Source of the DNA: Alkalimarinus coralli
Lineage (GTDB): Bacteria; Pseudomonadota; Gammaproteobacteria; Pseudomonadales; Oleiphilaceae
Reading direction: 5' to 3'
NCBI RefSeq assembly: GCF_023650515.1
Contig: NZ_CP096016.1
Coordinates: 1,512,001-1,576,000 of the forward strand
DNA length: 64,000 nt
A program made the translations under genes and the position numbers. Below are positions 7,656 through 15,706 of this stretch, one piece after another (the first letter of the stretch is position 1; the number at the start of each line of letters is the position of its first letter). The notes below the pieces were generated by a model. That model was not told where the DNA came from, made no database searches, and saw only the letters and a list, made by a program, of their open reading frames with translations.

Positions 7656-9566
7656 TTAAGTGCTGGCACGCAGGTCTGATGAATTGGTTGTGTGCCGCAT
7701 ACTACATGCCTGGCTGCGTGACGTATCTGGACTGGGCGACGTATTTGGAATAGGCGGTTGCCGTGGTGTTTTGCGAGTTAAACGCGTACCGGAACGCAGT
7801 GGGTTAGGGATCGTATGGTGAAACTCGCCTGCACGTTGCCCGCTTAGTTTTTTCTTAATCAGTGATTCTGCTTGGATATAAGGCGCATCCAAAGGTATTG
7901 CCGAAATTCGGGCTTGAGGGGTATGACCTTCCTCCGCATAGGCGGTAAGTTGCGCATCAACAATTTGCCAAAATTTATTCTCAGAAAAGCCATATTCCAC
8001 ACTCAATAAATGGCTAACTTCTGTGAGATTAAATACAAACAGTGTATCGACAATTAGCTCTCGCAGGGCTTCGACCGAATCCATCCAAAAATACTGATTG
8101 TCCGGTGCAGGATGGCCTGATTTTGTTGTGTAATCTGAGTGTAGATTGGCGAAGTCCGGTATTAGTGATGGCTCAGCAAGGTAGTCTTTCTGATATTCCA
8201 GGCTTTCGTGAAAATCACGCAGTACCACTTTTTCGGGCCAGCCATTTCTATGCAATAACACCATATTTTGGCCGTGAGCCTCCAGCGCAATACCGTGATG
8301 TACCAGCAGGTGCCAGACGGGGATCAATGTCACATCGATTAGACGGCGAACCCAAGCATCAATACCGAACTCATTGACCCACAGATCAACAAAGGGCTTC
8401 TCGTCCAGTTCTTTGGTCATCAGCGCGGGAAAAGGCACTGCGCTCAGCGCGTCCGGGGTTTCGTGCGTTAAGCTCTTTCGGAAGATAACCGCAAGCTGGC
8501 CTTCAATTTTGCTTGCCCATGCCGGGTCGGACACCCACTCTTTTGCTTTGTTTTCGTCCAAAACAATGCCTGCGTACTCATCCAGTAAGCCCAGGTGTTG
8601 TCGGTCTTGAATGAACCTATCGTGTTGTATGAGTGTATTTAACCACTGGCTGATGAAGGGTGCTGTACATACCGAGTGGGGTTCAATGGTTCTTAGGGAC
8701 GAGGAGTTCACCATATTCATCGGCAGCTTGATGTTAGGTTTGTCGGGGTGGGTGACGTTGACTAATGTGCGCACCGAGATAGTGGCCTGATAATAATCGC
8801 CAGCAGGCCCTAGATGAATAATTTTATCTTGCTCCATTAGTTCGCCTAACAACGATTGACCAATCGACTTCCATTGCCAGGGGTGAATGGGCATTAAGTT
8901 AAAACGATTCGGCTGATAGGCGGTTTCAGCTGACCCCAGGAACAGTCGTAGTTCCAGTTCGACCAACGTTTCAGCACCTAATTCGGCCAGCCAGAAGTCG
9001 CGGTTTTTTTGCGGTAGGGCTTGCTGCAACAGGCTATGGTCAATGGCGAGCCAATGGAGCTGGAATGAATTCCCGGATTCTGGCCCGTATAAGGCGTGAT
9101 CTTCAAGGCTAAAGCCTGTTCTGGCTTTAAAGCAAGGGTGATAGGGGTGGCCCTCGTCCAATGCGGATTCCAGCTCCAGATAGGATAACGCCCTTCGGGA
9201 GGAGGGCTTCAGCAGGTGTTGTTGATTCCACTGGCATAGTTTAATGGTCTGCTGAAGTTCATTGTTGAGCGTTTCTTTGATCGCGTTGTTGGCCGGTAAG
9301 TCATCAATTAGCTGCTGTAGTGTAACTTCTGTTTGTTCTGGCCCTTGCTGATAACAGATACTTCCCGCTACCAGTCGGACGCGCCCGAAGCTGGCTATAG
9401 TTCCTCGTGCCTGGTACGAGACCTGATTCATAACGAAGTTGAACGTGCCTTGCGCGTACTGGTAGTCGACAACCTGTTCAAATAAAAGCGCTTCTATCAA
9501 TTGGCGACAGACGCGCTGTTCGAATGGTTCTGGTTTTGTTTCAGTGGCTTTTTTATGCGGGTTCAA
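7656..9566 (-). CDS. asbB: NIS siderophore synthetase AsbB
   Basis: An IucA/IucC-family NRPS-independent siderophore synthetase, about 636 residues. Family features include GHPYHPCFKARTGF, IHPWQWKSIGQ, the SVRTLVNVT stretch, and HGIALEAHGQNMVLLH, matching the ATP and citrate-binding regions. By similarity to Bacillus AsbB it adds the second spermidine to citryl-spermidine. I chose TTG 9566 because GTGAGG lies six bases upstream and homologues align from there; the frame stays open to ATG 9626, which would overlap asbA by 74 bases. With TTG the overlap is 14 bases. The last 45 residues (after IPNPLRSGT) are a Pro/Ser/Thr-rich, Arg-containing tail not typical of the family. Confidence 0.9.
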   Translation of the reverse strand: MNPHKKATETKPEPFEQRVCRQLIEALLFEQVVDYQYAQGTFNFVMNQVSYQARGTIASFGRVRLVAGSICYQQGPEQTEVTLQQLIDDLPANNAIKETLNNELQQTIKLCQWNQQHLLKPSSRRALSYLELESALDEGHPYHPCFKARTGFSLEDHALYGPESGNSFQLHWLAIDHSLLQQALPQKNRDFWLAELGAETLVELELRLFLGSAETAYQPNRFNLMPIHPWQWKSIGQSLLGELMEQDKIIHLGPAGDYYQATISVRTLVNVTHPDKPNIKLPMNMVNSSSLRTIEPHSVCTAPFISQWLNTLIQHDRFIQDRQHLGLLDEYAGIVLDENKAKEWVSDPAWASKIEGQLAVIFRKSLTHETPDALSAVPFPALMTKELDEKPFVDLWVNEFGIDAWVRRLIDVTLIPVWHLLVHHGIALEAHGQNMVLLHRNGWPEKVVLRDFHESLEYQKDYLAEPSLIPDFANLHSDYTTKSGHPAPDNQYFWMDSVEALRELIVDTLFVFNLTEVSHLLSVEYGFSENKFWQIVDAQLTAYAEEGHTPQARISAIPLDAPYIQAESLIKKKLSGQRAGEFHHTIPNPLRSGTRLTRKTPRQPPIPNTSPSPDTSRSQACSMRHTTNSSDLRAST

Positions 9567-11424
9567 GGTGAACCTCACGACTTTTAGATATATGGGTATT
9601 AACTCTCGGGCTGGAAGCAAAACCAAGCAGAGGGTTGCTGATGGAGGTATAAACGGCTAACTCCAGCTCCGCCTGAAGTTCATCAACATCATCGATGCGT
9701 GTCAGTAAATTACCTTTGCAGGGAATCTCTCTGCGATTGAGAATGGACGTAACCAAGCTAACCCCGACGCCTTTTAGGCTAGGTTGTAGCTGCTGCAATT
9801 TGTTACTGGTGACTTTTAGCAGTTGCGCTTCGTTGATCAGGTCGTCGATGCCAAACCGGTTGATGATGGAGAATAGCTGGTTTACAACGAGATAGTAGGT
9901 GAAGCGGTCGCAGATCATTTCATCGGTATAGAAAAGATCTTCCGTGTCCTGCACCTTGGGTTCGAGAGCAATAAGTGATTGCCGATGGCTTTCTGATAGA
10001 TAAAACCCCTGGTTATCCCGATAAAAGTATTGGCTTGGGTAACCCTCGGTGACATCCAGTAAACTATTTTGCTGATGGGCTTCCAGAGCAATACCATGCT
10101 GGTCGTATAACCGAATGGCTGGCTCAATGGCGCAGTCCCAATAACGGTCAAACCATTCCAGGCTGACGGCCTCGGTCGTGCGTTGTTCATCTTGGGTCAG
10201 CTTCATTATTACCTTTGCCAGCCGTGATGGTGTCTGCTCATCTATCGGGTTTTGAGTGATGGCGGCAATAGAGTGGACGCTAGGCTCTCTGCTACTTGGG
10301 TCGTCATTTTTTTTACGCTTGAAAGGGTTGTCCCGAATGATGACTTCAAAACCGCTCTGCTCAACGTTGGGTAGTTCGAGTGAAATATAGGCCGGGTCGT
10401 TTATGGTCTGAAAGGTTGGATAACGCTTGGAAAACTCAGTCAGCCGAAGCAAATTGGCAACAACCACGCCCGCTTCGAGTTCGTGATGCATGTTGATTCG
10501 AAGTGAGTTGGTTACTTTAACAGGAATGGATAACTTGAACATCTGGTTGCTATCTTCACTGTAGACGGTCCTGACCGAGGATGTTGGTGTGTAAAGAGGG
10601 CCAAGGGGGCCAATGTCTGACAATTGGTTGTTTTCGATTAATTGGATGATGTAATCCTGATGCAATAACCATTGCGCTTGAAGGGGGTGAACGGGAAGCA
10701 GTACTTGCTGATCATTCAACTCAGGTGTTGTCTCATTTAGGTTGCTTAAAATAATCTGTTCAGCGCTTTGCCCAAGAATTGAACGCTGTTTAACCAACGA
10801 ACGCTGGGCCGCAAAATAGTGCAACTGAAATTGACCACACATCTCAGGTGTATAATCTTGATGTTGCCACTCATGAATGCCTTGACGACTTTTGGGTGTC
10901 GGGTGCAACCAATGACCAAACAGCAGCGACTGTTCGGAGTCAATGAAGCGTTCGCTATTCAGTGAGTTATCATCGGCTCGACTCTCCAGATATCTAGTCA
11001 TGACCTGGTGGCTCTCAATTATTCTTGCCATCAACTCCAGTTGGTTGGTTTTTAACGCATCTTGCAGGTGAACTTGTTGATTTCGGTATTCTGTAGCACC
11101 GTAGATTTCATTCACCAATAGCATCAGTACTGAAAAGTATTCAACCGATTGCCAGCTTAGTTGATGGTTTGGCTGCTGATAGATGCGGGTTAGTGTGTGA
11201 CGACCCACCAAAGAACGGTAACCGACACCAACGGCCAAGGTCAGTTGTTGAGAGGGGAGTTGTAGCTCTATAACATAGCTTTCACCTTCATTGAAAGAAA
11301 GACCTGTTAGGTTCGACCAATGCTGTGCTGAATGCCAAACGCCTGAATCCAGCTCCCTGAGATAACAATTCATAAACGCTTGAAAAGAAGCGCTGTCAGC
11401 GATTTGTTGTGCGGACCGACTCAT
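9553..11424 (-). CDS. asbA: NIS siderophore synthetase AsbA
   Basis: A 623-residue IucA/IucC-family enzyme and first gene of the asb operon. It matches Bacillus AsbA through SFQAFMNCYLRELDSG at the N-terminus, GHWLHPTPKSRQGIHEW, LLPVHPLQAQWLLHQ, PVKVTNSLRI and GIALEAHQQNSLL. By family, AsbA condenses citrate with spermidine in an ATP-dependent step, the first committed reaction. The start ATG 11424 has AGGA eight bases upstream; the frame extends 29 codons further to 11511, but that part has no family similarity and overlaps the promoter. A promoter overlapped by a Fur-box-like sequence lies about 90 bases upstream. Confidence 0.92.
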   Translation of the reverse strand: MSRSAQQIADSASFQAFMNCYLRELDSGVWHSAQHWSNLTGLSFNEGESYVIELQLPSQQLTLAVGVGYRSLVGRHTLTRIYQQPNHQLSWQSVEYFSVLMLLVNEIYGATEYRNQQVHLQDALKTNQLELMARIIESHQVMTRYLESRADDNSLNSERFIDSEQSLLFGHWLHPTPKSRQGIHEWQHQDYTPEMCGQFQLHYFAAQRSLVKQRSILGQSAEQIILSNLNETTPELNDQQVLLPVHPLQAQWLLHQDYIIQLIENNQLSDIGPLGPLYTPTSSVRTVYSEDSNQMFKLSIPVKVTNSLRINMHHELEAGVVVANLLRLTEFSKRYPTFQTINDPAYISLELPNVEQSGFEVIIRDNPFKRKKNDDPSSREPSVHSIAAITQNPIDEQTPSRLAKVIMKLTQDEQRTTEAVSLEWFDRYWDCAIEPAIRLYDQHGIALEAHQQNSLLDVTEGYPSQYFYRDNQGFYLSESHRQSLIALEPKVQDTEDLFYTDEMICDRFTYYLVVNQLFSIINRFGIDDLINEAQLLKVTSNKLQQLQPSLKGVGVSLVTSILNRREIPCKGNLLTRIDDVDELQAELELAVYTSISNPLLGFASSPRVNTHISKSREVHLEPA

Positions 11425-11510
11425 ATCATTCCTATTTGTAATTTTCTTAAGATTCCAGTGGCGCCAAAGTGTTCTCGTGCAGAGAATGTCAATAACCAGA
11501 ATATGAAACA

Positions 11511-11539
11511 AATATAATGAGAATGATTATCATTAGCAA
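11511..11539 (-). promoter_or_regulatory. Predicted sigma-70 promoter of the asb operon
   Basis: On the minus strand TTGCTA (complement of 11534-11539) and TATATT (complement of 11511-11516) are separated by exactly 17 bases. A Fur-box-like sequence fills the spacer. Position is about 90 bases before the asbA start. Confidence 0.6.
11516..11534. promoter_or_regulatory. Fur-box-like operator upstream of asbA
   Basis: Contains the 6-1-6 inverted repeat AATGAT-T-ATCATT (11522-11534) with a further AATGAG hexamer on the left. This is the typical arrangement of adjoining hexamers in gammaproteobacterial Fur sites. It sits inside the predicted -35/-10 spacer, so iron-loaded Fur would block transcription of asbA-F. 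Assignment rests on sequence pattern only. Confidence 0.75.
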
Positions 11540-11755
11540 AGATATTTACATTTGTTACTTAGAGAGGGTTTTGAAACAGCTCAGGGGTGAAGCAGCGGCA
11601 AGACAAAAGCTAAAGTTAATGCCACGTAGGGCTCATCATGCAGGAGGTGAGTCACGGTCAGCCCAGAAGGTGCGTGGGTCAGTTGAGTTACGTTGGCATA
11701 CGCTGTATTGGTATTTGCAGTAAGTGTGCAAGGTTTTCTTAGATCATTTGCCTCT
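11540..11755. other. Non-coding stretch between MATE gene and asb promoter
   Basis: About 215 bases between the end of the MATE gene and the asb promoter. I see no convincing gene: the short open frame on the plus strand that starts inside the Fur box has no recognisable similarity. A weak stem (GCCTC...GAGGC, about 11752-11766) overlaps the MATE stop codon and is not clearly a terminator. Confidence 0.4.
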
Positions 11756-13114
11756 TCATGCCGAGGCTTTGATCACCAACTTGGTTGGGCGGTAATACAC
11801 ACAAAGCGCGACGGCAAAAAAGAAGGTCGTCCACTCGGCCAGGGGGAGGGCGATCAGGAAAGGTTGTTCGGGGAGTAACAGGTAAAAGGCTGCCAGCAAC
11901 CCCGCTGGTAAAAAGAGGCTGCGTGATAGAGCGACGGCAGTGGAAGGGATTGGTTGATGCATGGCAGTTAGATAGCATGACAGCATGACATTAACGCCAT
12001 TGACCAGAAATAGTGGCCAGATTACCGAAATAAGCTCAGCTGAAATATTGGCCACTTGTTTTGAGTTATCGTCCAGAAATAGCTGGATGATCGCCTCTTG
12101 CCAGAACAGTAAAATACTGATCAACACCAGGCCGATAGCAGACACCGAGACGATAGACGTTAAAAAGAAATGTCGGATACGGAGGCTGTTTTTTGCCCCA
12201 AAGTTTTGGCTGACCAACAGGTGAAGGGCGTCTGCAACGCCGTAAGAGAGCATCAGGCTAAGAAATATCAGGAAATTGACGACGGTAAAGGCGGCAACCC
12301 CGTCGACGCCCAAACGGGAGATCAGCAACCAATTTAACAAGAATATGATCAGCCCGCCTGAGATCTCATTGACAAACTCTGATAAACCATTGAATGAGGC
12401 TTTCGCCATTTCCAGCCATTCAGTTTGTTTGAATGAAAAGCTAAGCGTCTTGTCATCACTTATAAAGTAGAGCAGCAAAATCAGCAGTTGGATAATTTGA
12501 GCGATAGCCGTGGCATAGGCCGCACCTTTTAATCCCATCTCTAAATAGCCGATGAAAAGTGCGTCGAGAGCAATGTTAATCAGGGCTCCAGTCACCAATG
12601 CGATGGTGGCGATGACAGGGTGCCCATCTGCACGAACGAAGTAATAAAGAGTCATCGTGACTAACTGAATAATAAGCACGAAGGTGATGATCTGGAAATA
12701 CTCGGCCATCAATGGGTACAGGTTTTCCGGCGCACCTAATGCCCAGTAAAGAGTGTTATCGAATACAAAACCTAAAACGGCCGCAATGAATGAGAACCCC
12801 AGCGTAGCAATCAATGATTTGCTGAATATGGAAGAGGCTGCGGAGATATTGTTTTCACCAATATAAGTTCCTGCGCGAACAGAACCGCCAATGGCGATCA
12901 TTAATGCAATGCCGAACAATAGTGTGAAATATGGGATAAGCAACGTAATCGACGCCAACGCCTCAGAGCCAACAAAGTTGCCCACGAACGCCCCGTCGAC
13001 CAAATTTGCTGTGGTGATGGCGACCAGCCCGATTATGGAGGGCACGACGTAATAGAAGAAAGTAGGGATAATCGAACCACTCAGAACGGGGTTTGCCTTC
13101 GTTTTTTCATTCAT
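11756..13114 (-). CDS. MATE-family efflux protein, candidate siderophore exporter
   Basis: A 452-residue integral inner-membrane protein with about twelve hydrophobic segments and MATE-type features near the N-terminus (NLVDGAFVGNFVGSEALASITLLIP, about residues 42-66). MATE proteins export organic compounds using a Na+ or H+ gradient. It is on the same strand as asbA-F and immediately upstream, with the Fur-regulated asb promoter between them. A second Fur box lies in its own upstream region. Export of the siderophore is inference from position; Bacillus uses an MFS protein (ApeX) for petrobactin, so the transporter class would differ. Confidence 0.82.
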   Translation of the reverse strand: MNEKTKANPVLSGSIIPTFFYYVVPSIIGLVAITTANLVDGAFVGNFVGSEALASITLLIPYFTLLFGIALMIAIGGSVRAGTYIGENNISAASSIFSKSLIATLGFSFIAAVLGFVFDNTLYWALGAPENLYPLMAEYFQIITFVLIIQLVTMTLYYFVRADGHPVIATIALVTGALINIALDALFIGYLEMGLKGAAYATAIAQIIQLLILLLYFISDDKTLSFSFKQTEWLEMAKASFNGLSEFVNEISGGLIIFLLNWLLISRLGVDGVAAFTVVNFLIFLSLMLSYGVADALHLLVSQNFGAKNSLRIRHFFLTSIVSVSAIGLVLISILLFWQEAIIQLFLDDNSKQVANISAELISVIWPLFLVNGVNVMLSCYLTAMHQPIPSTAVALSRSLFLPAGLLAAFYLLLPEQPFLIALPLAEWTTFFFAVALCVYYRPTKLVIKASA

Positions 13115-13168
13115 TGCGTAATCGTTCCAAATAGATCATGAGCCATTTAATGCGCGGGCAGTGTTTAA

Positions 13169-13202
13169 TTCAGGTTCGTGTCTAATTCCGGTTCGTGTTT
13201 AG
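13169..13202. repeat. Two tandem 17-bp direct repeats in MATE/response-regulator intergenic region
   Basis: TTCAGGTTCGTGTCTAA (13169-13185) is followed directly by TTCCGGTTCGTGTTTAG (13186-13202); 13 of 17 bases agree. A decayed third unit may follow. It lies between the divergent MATE and response-regulator genes and could bind a regulator, for example the OmpR-type protein encoded next door; that is a guess. Confidence 0.55.
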
Positions 13203-13317
13203 TTCGGGGGCGTTTTCATTTTGTGGATAGTATCTGTTGCTAATACCCTGATCAATAACCCTTTACACTTGTGACATTTCACTGCTGGCGTGGATGGTAG
13301 CATAAAGAAACTCTAAA

Positions 13318-13336
13318 TGTATTGATAATCATTATC
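13318..13336. promoter_or_regulatory. Fur-box-like operator between MATE gene and two-component system
   Basis: The core GATAATCATTATC (13324-13336) is identical to the 3' thirteen bases of the classical 19-bp Fur consensus; over all 19 positions I count 16 matches. It lies 133 bases before the response-regulator start and about 200 bases before the divergent MATE start, so it may serve both promoters. It is the best Fur match in the window. Confidence 0.8.
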
Positions 13337-13468
13337 ATTCGTATTACCGTGCGCACTATAAATTACTTTTCCACTTTCGTCCGCTGGTACGCGACTTGCG
13401 CTTTCCAATCTTTAAGAGGTAGTGGACGCAACACATTTTCGACAGGTAACCCTATAAAAGGCTTTGGT

Positions 13469-14167
13469 ATGACCACTATGGATTCTGCGCGCATATTAAT
13501 CATAGAAGATGATGTGACCTTAAATGATCAGTTGGCAGATTTGTTGCGAGGTCGTGGTTTTAATATCACCCAATGCAGGGATGGTGAGCAGGGGCTAATG
13601 GCAGCAATTAAAGACAAGTTCGAATTGATTTTACTGGACGTGTTGTTGCCAACCATGGACGGGTTTTCTGTGCTAAAGAACTTGCGTAAATCCCGGCAGA
13701 CGCCCGTTATGATGCTGACTGCCTGCGGCGCAGAGGAAGACCGGATTAGAGGGTATAGCAGTGGCGCAGATGATTACTTGCCAAAGCCCTTTAACTTCAC
13801 CGAGCTTGGTTTGCGGATTGATGCGTTGTTACGCCGCTCTTTCGGGCTAGGGGATCGCCGCAACCAAAGTACCGAAATTCTGGTGGATGGTTTAAGGCTG
13901 AACCGTCTTAGGCAAACGGTTTCTTTCGATGGGCAACCTATCACACTAACCCCTATACAGTTCAAGCTGTTATGGGTATTGGTCGATAGCCAAAATGATG
14001 TGCTCACCAAGCCGTATCTGTATCAATTAGTACTGGAGCGCGAGTTCAGTAAGTACGACCGTAGTTTGGATATGCATTTGAGCCGGGTGCGACGCAAGCT
14101 CGTTGATGCCGGTATGGCAGCTGATCGGCTTTCGACTGTTCACGGCAAAGGTTACTGCTTTGCATGA
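13469..14167 (+). CDS. OmpR/PhoB-family response regulator, PfeR-like
   Basis: A 232-residue response regulator. The receiver domain (about residues 5-120) has the acidic pair in ILIIEDD, the phosphoacceptor Asp in LILLDVLLPTMDG, the Thr in MLTA and the Lys in YLPKPF. The C-terminal winged-helix domain (about 135-230) has LTPIQFKLLWVL and HLSRVRRKL. ATG 13469 was chosen over the upstream open frame because AAAGG lies seven bases before it and the receiver fold begins there; the 49-codon extension would start inside the Fur box. Overlaps the kinase by four bases (ATGA). The Fur box and the receptor gene downstream suggest a siderophore-sensing switch like Pseudomonas PfeRS. Confidence 0.88.
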   Translation: MTTMDSARILIIEDDVTLNDQLADLLRGRGFNITQCRDGEQGLMAAIKDKFELILLDVLLPTMDGFSVLKNLRKSRQTPVMMLTACGAEEDRIRGYSSGADDYLPKPFNFTELGLRIDALLRRSFGLGDRRNQSTEILVDGLRLNRLRQTVSFDGQPITLTPIQFKLLWVLVDSQNDVLTKPYLYQLVLEREFSKYDRSLDMHLSRVRRKLVDAGMAADRLSTVHGKGYCFA

Positions 14168-15582
14168 ATAAGCGTCTGCTTTGGAAGCTTTGCTACACCA
14201 TTGCCGCAGGTACTGTCCTTTTGTTCTGGGCTATAGATGTTTTAACCCAGCGCACTGAACAGCGTATGAGTTTTATTGATGTGGTATATCAACAAGAACT
14301 GACGTTAATGGGGCAAGAAGCTGAGCGGATTTACACGCAGCAAGGCGAAGACGCACTGGCTGTTTGGTTAGAGGCGCTGCAAAAGCGCGAGAATACCTGG
14401 GCGGCAGTAGTGACGTCTCAAATTAACCCATTGGCTAATGGGCATCTATCAGAACAGTTTCTGCAAGGGTTTCGCTTGGGACGAAGTGTCACCTGGAAAA
14501 TACACCTATATTTTAAAGAAAATCCGATCATGGACTTAACGTTTTCGGATGGACATACCCACTTTTTAATTCAGTTGCCCCAGCGAATGCGGCCGGGTGC
14601 TTATCTGCAATACACTCAAAATTTACTGCAATTTGGTTTGCCGATGGTGTTGCTGATCGTTATGAGTATTGTGCTTTACCGGCATGTAATGAAGCCTTTG
14701 AGGCAGCTAGAGAAAGCGACACGCCAGTTTAGCGAAGGCCAATATGATGTCAGAGTGAAAGCGTGCCTGGGTGGACGCAATGATGAGTTGGCAGCACTTG
14801 CTGCAACGTTCGACCGAATGGCCGCGCGCACCGGAAAATTAATTATCAGGCAGCGACAGCTCATTGCTGATCTTTCTCACGAACTGAGAACGCCGTTGGC
14901 CAGAATTGATATGGCTGTGGATTGCCTTGAGCACAACATTAAACCGGATAAGTCATTAGCGCGACTTAAACGAGAATCCGAAAATATGCGCGGCCTGGTT
15001 GATGATACGTTAACACTTGCGTGGCTTGAAAATGAAAAACCCCGTTTAAACGAGGAGGAGGTGGATTTAGTTGAGCTGTTAGAAATTATTACCAGTGACG
15101 CTCGCTTTGAATACCCGGATCGCATTCTCAAGACTACGTTTCCATCATCCGCATTGTTGGCGCACAGCAGTCATAGAGCCCTGGGGCAGGCGTTTGAAAA
15201 TGTTATTCGCAACGCTCTGCGATATACCCCAGAAGGGGGGACGGTCAGTGTGACGATTGAGGGCTATGAGGCGGGTTTTGAGATATTAGTTAAGGATGAG
15301 GGGCCTGGTGTCCCCGAACAGTATATTCGAGATATCTTCAAACCATTTTTTCGGGTAGAGAAATCGCGTAATGATGCGGCTAACGAGATAGCCCGTGATA
15401 ACGCAGCGCCTAAAAACATGGTCCTCGAAGATGGTCATTCCCAAACTAAACAAACCTGGAACGGCGGTTGTGGTTTGGGGCTTGCGTTGGCCAGACGCCA
15501 ACTGGAAGCGGTAGGCGGATGCATAAAAGCGGCGAATCATGCATCGATCGGCTTAGAGATGCGGATTACTTTGCCAGCCTGA
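14164..15582 (+). CDS. Sensor histidine kinase, PfeS-like
   Basis: A 472-residue membrane kinase. It has a first transmembrane helix at about residues 8-24, a periplasmic sensor region of roughly 130 residues, a second helix at about 158-178, then HAMP, HisKA with DLSHELRTPLARI (phospho-His), and a HATPase domain with NVIRNALRY, DEGPGV and GGCGLGLAL. Between the F box (FKPFFRVEKS) and the G2 box is an extra segment of about 30 residues in the ATP lid, longer than usual. The periplasmic domain probably senses a siderophore or iron state (inference from its neighbours). Translationally coupled to the regulator. Confidence 0.88.
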   Translation: MNKRLLWKLCYTIAAGTVLLFWAIDVLTQRTEQRMSFIDVVYQQELTLMGQEAERIYTQQGEDALAVWLEALQKRENTWAAVVTSQINPLANGHLSEQFLQGFRLGRSVTWKIHLYFKENPIMDLTFSDGHTHFLIQLPQRMRPGAYLQYTQNLLQFGLPMVLLIVMSIVLYRHVMKPLRQLEKATRQFSEGQYDVRVKACLGGRNDELAALAATFDRMAARTGKLIIRQRQLIADLSHELRTPLARIDMAVDCLEHNIKPDKSLARLKRESENMRGLVDDTLTLAWLENEKPRLNEEEVDLVELLEIITSDARFEYPDRILKTTFPSSALLAHSSHRALGQAFENVIRNALRYTPEGGTVSVTIEGYEAGFEILVKDEGPGVPEQYIRDIFKPFFRVEKSRNDAANEIARDNAAPKNMVLEDGHSQTKQTWNGGCGLGLALARRQLEAVGGCIKAANHASIGLEMRITLPA

Positions 15583-15655
15583 TAGGCTGCTACGAACCTG
15601 TAGAAACTTATTTGAAATAGTAACAGTTGTAAAAATGATTCACTCTTCAGAAATT

Positions 15656-15683
15656 TTGTTGATAATTCCTCGCAATTGATAAT
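15656..15683 (+). promoter_or_regulatory. Predicted promoter of the TonB receptor gene
   Basis: TTGTTG (15656-15661) and GATAAT (15678-15683) are 16 bases apart. The -10 element overlaps the Fur-box-like sequence that follows. Pattern match only. Confidence 0.45.
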
Positions 15684-15693
15684 TATTCTCATT
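15675..15693. promoter_or_regulatory. Fur-box-like operator upstream of the TonB receptor
   Basis: Read on the minus strand this 19-mer is AATGAGAATAATTATCAAT, differing at only three positions from the asbA Fur site, with the same AATGAG-AATxAT-T-ATCA order. It ends 14 bases before the receptor start codon and overlaps the predicted -10. Confidence 0.72.
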
Positions 15694-15706
15694 AATGAGG
15701 TTTGAT

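Noticed and set aside
11425-11511. 29-codon N-terminal extension of AsbA
   Set aside because: No family similarity; AGGA supports ATG 11424, and the extension reaches into the promoter.
11517-11723. Short plus-strand frame starting in the asbA Fur box (hemP-like?)
   Set aside because: The product lacks the HemP/HmuP motif and starts inside the operator, with no Shine-Dalgarno sequence.
13322-13468. N-terminal extension of the response regulator
   Set aside because: It begins inside the Fur box, has no homology, and a ribosome site supports ATG 13469.
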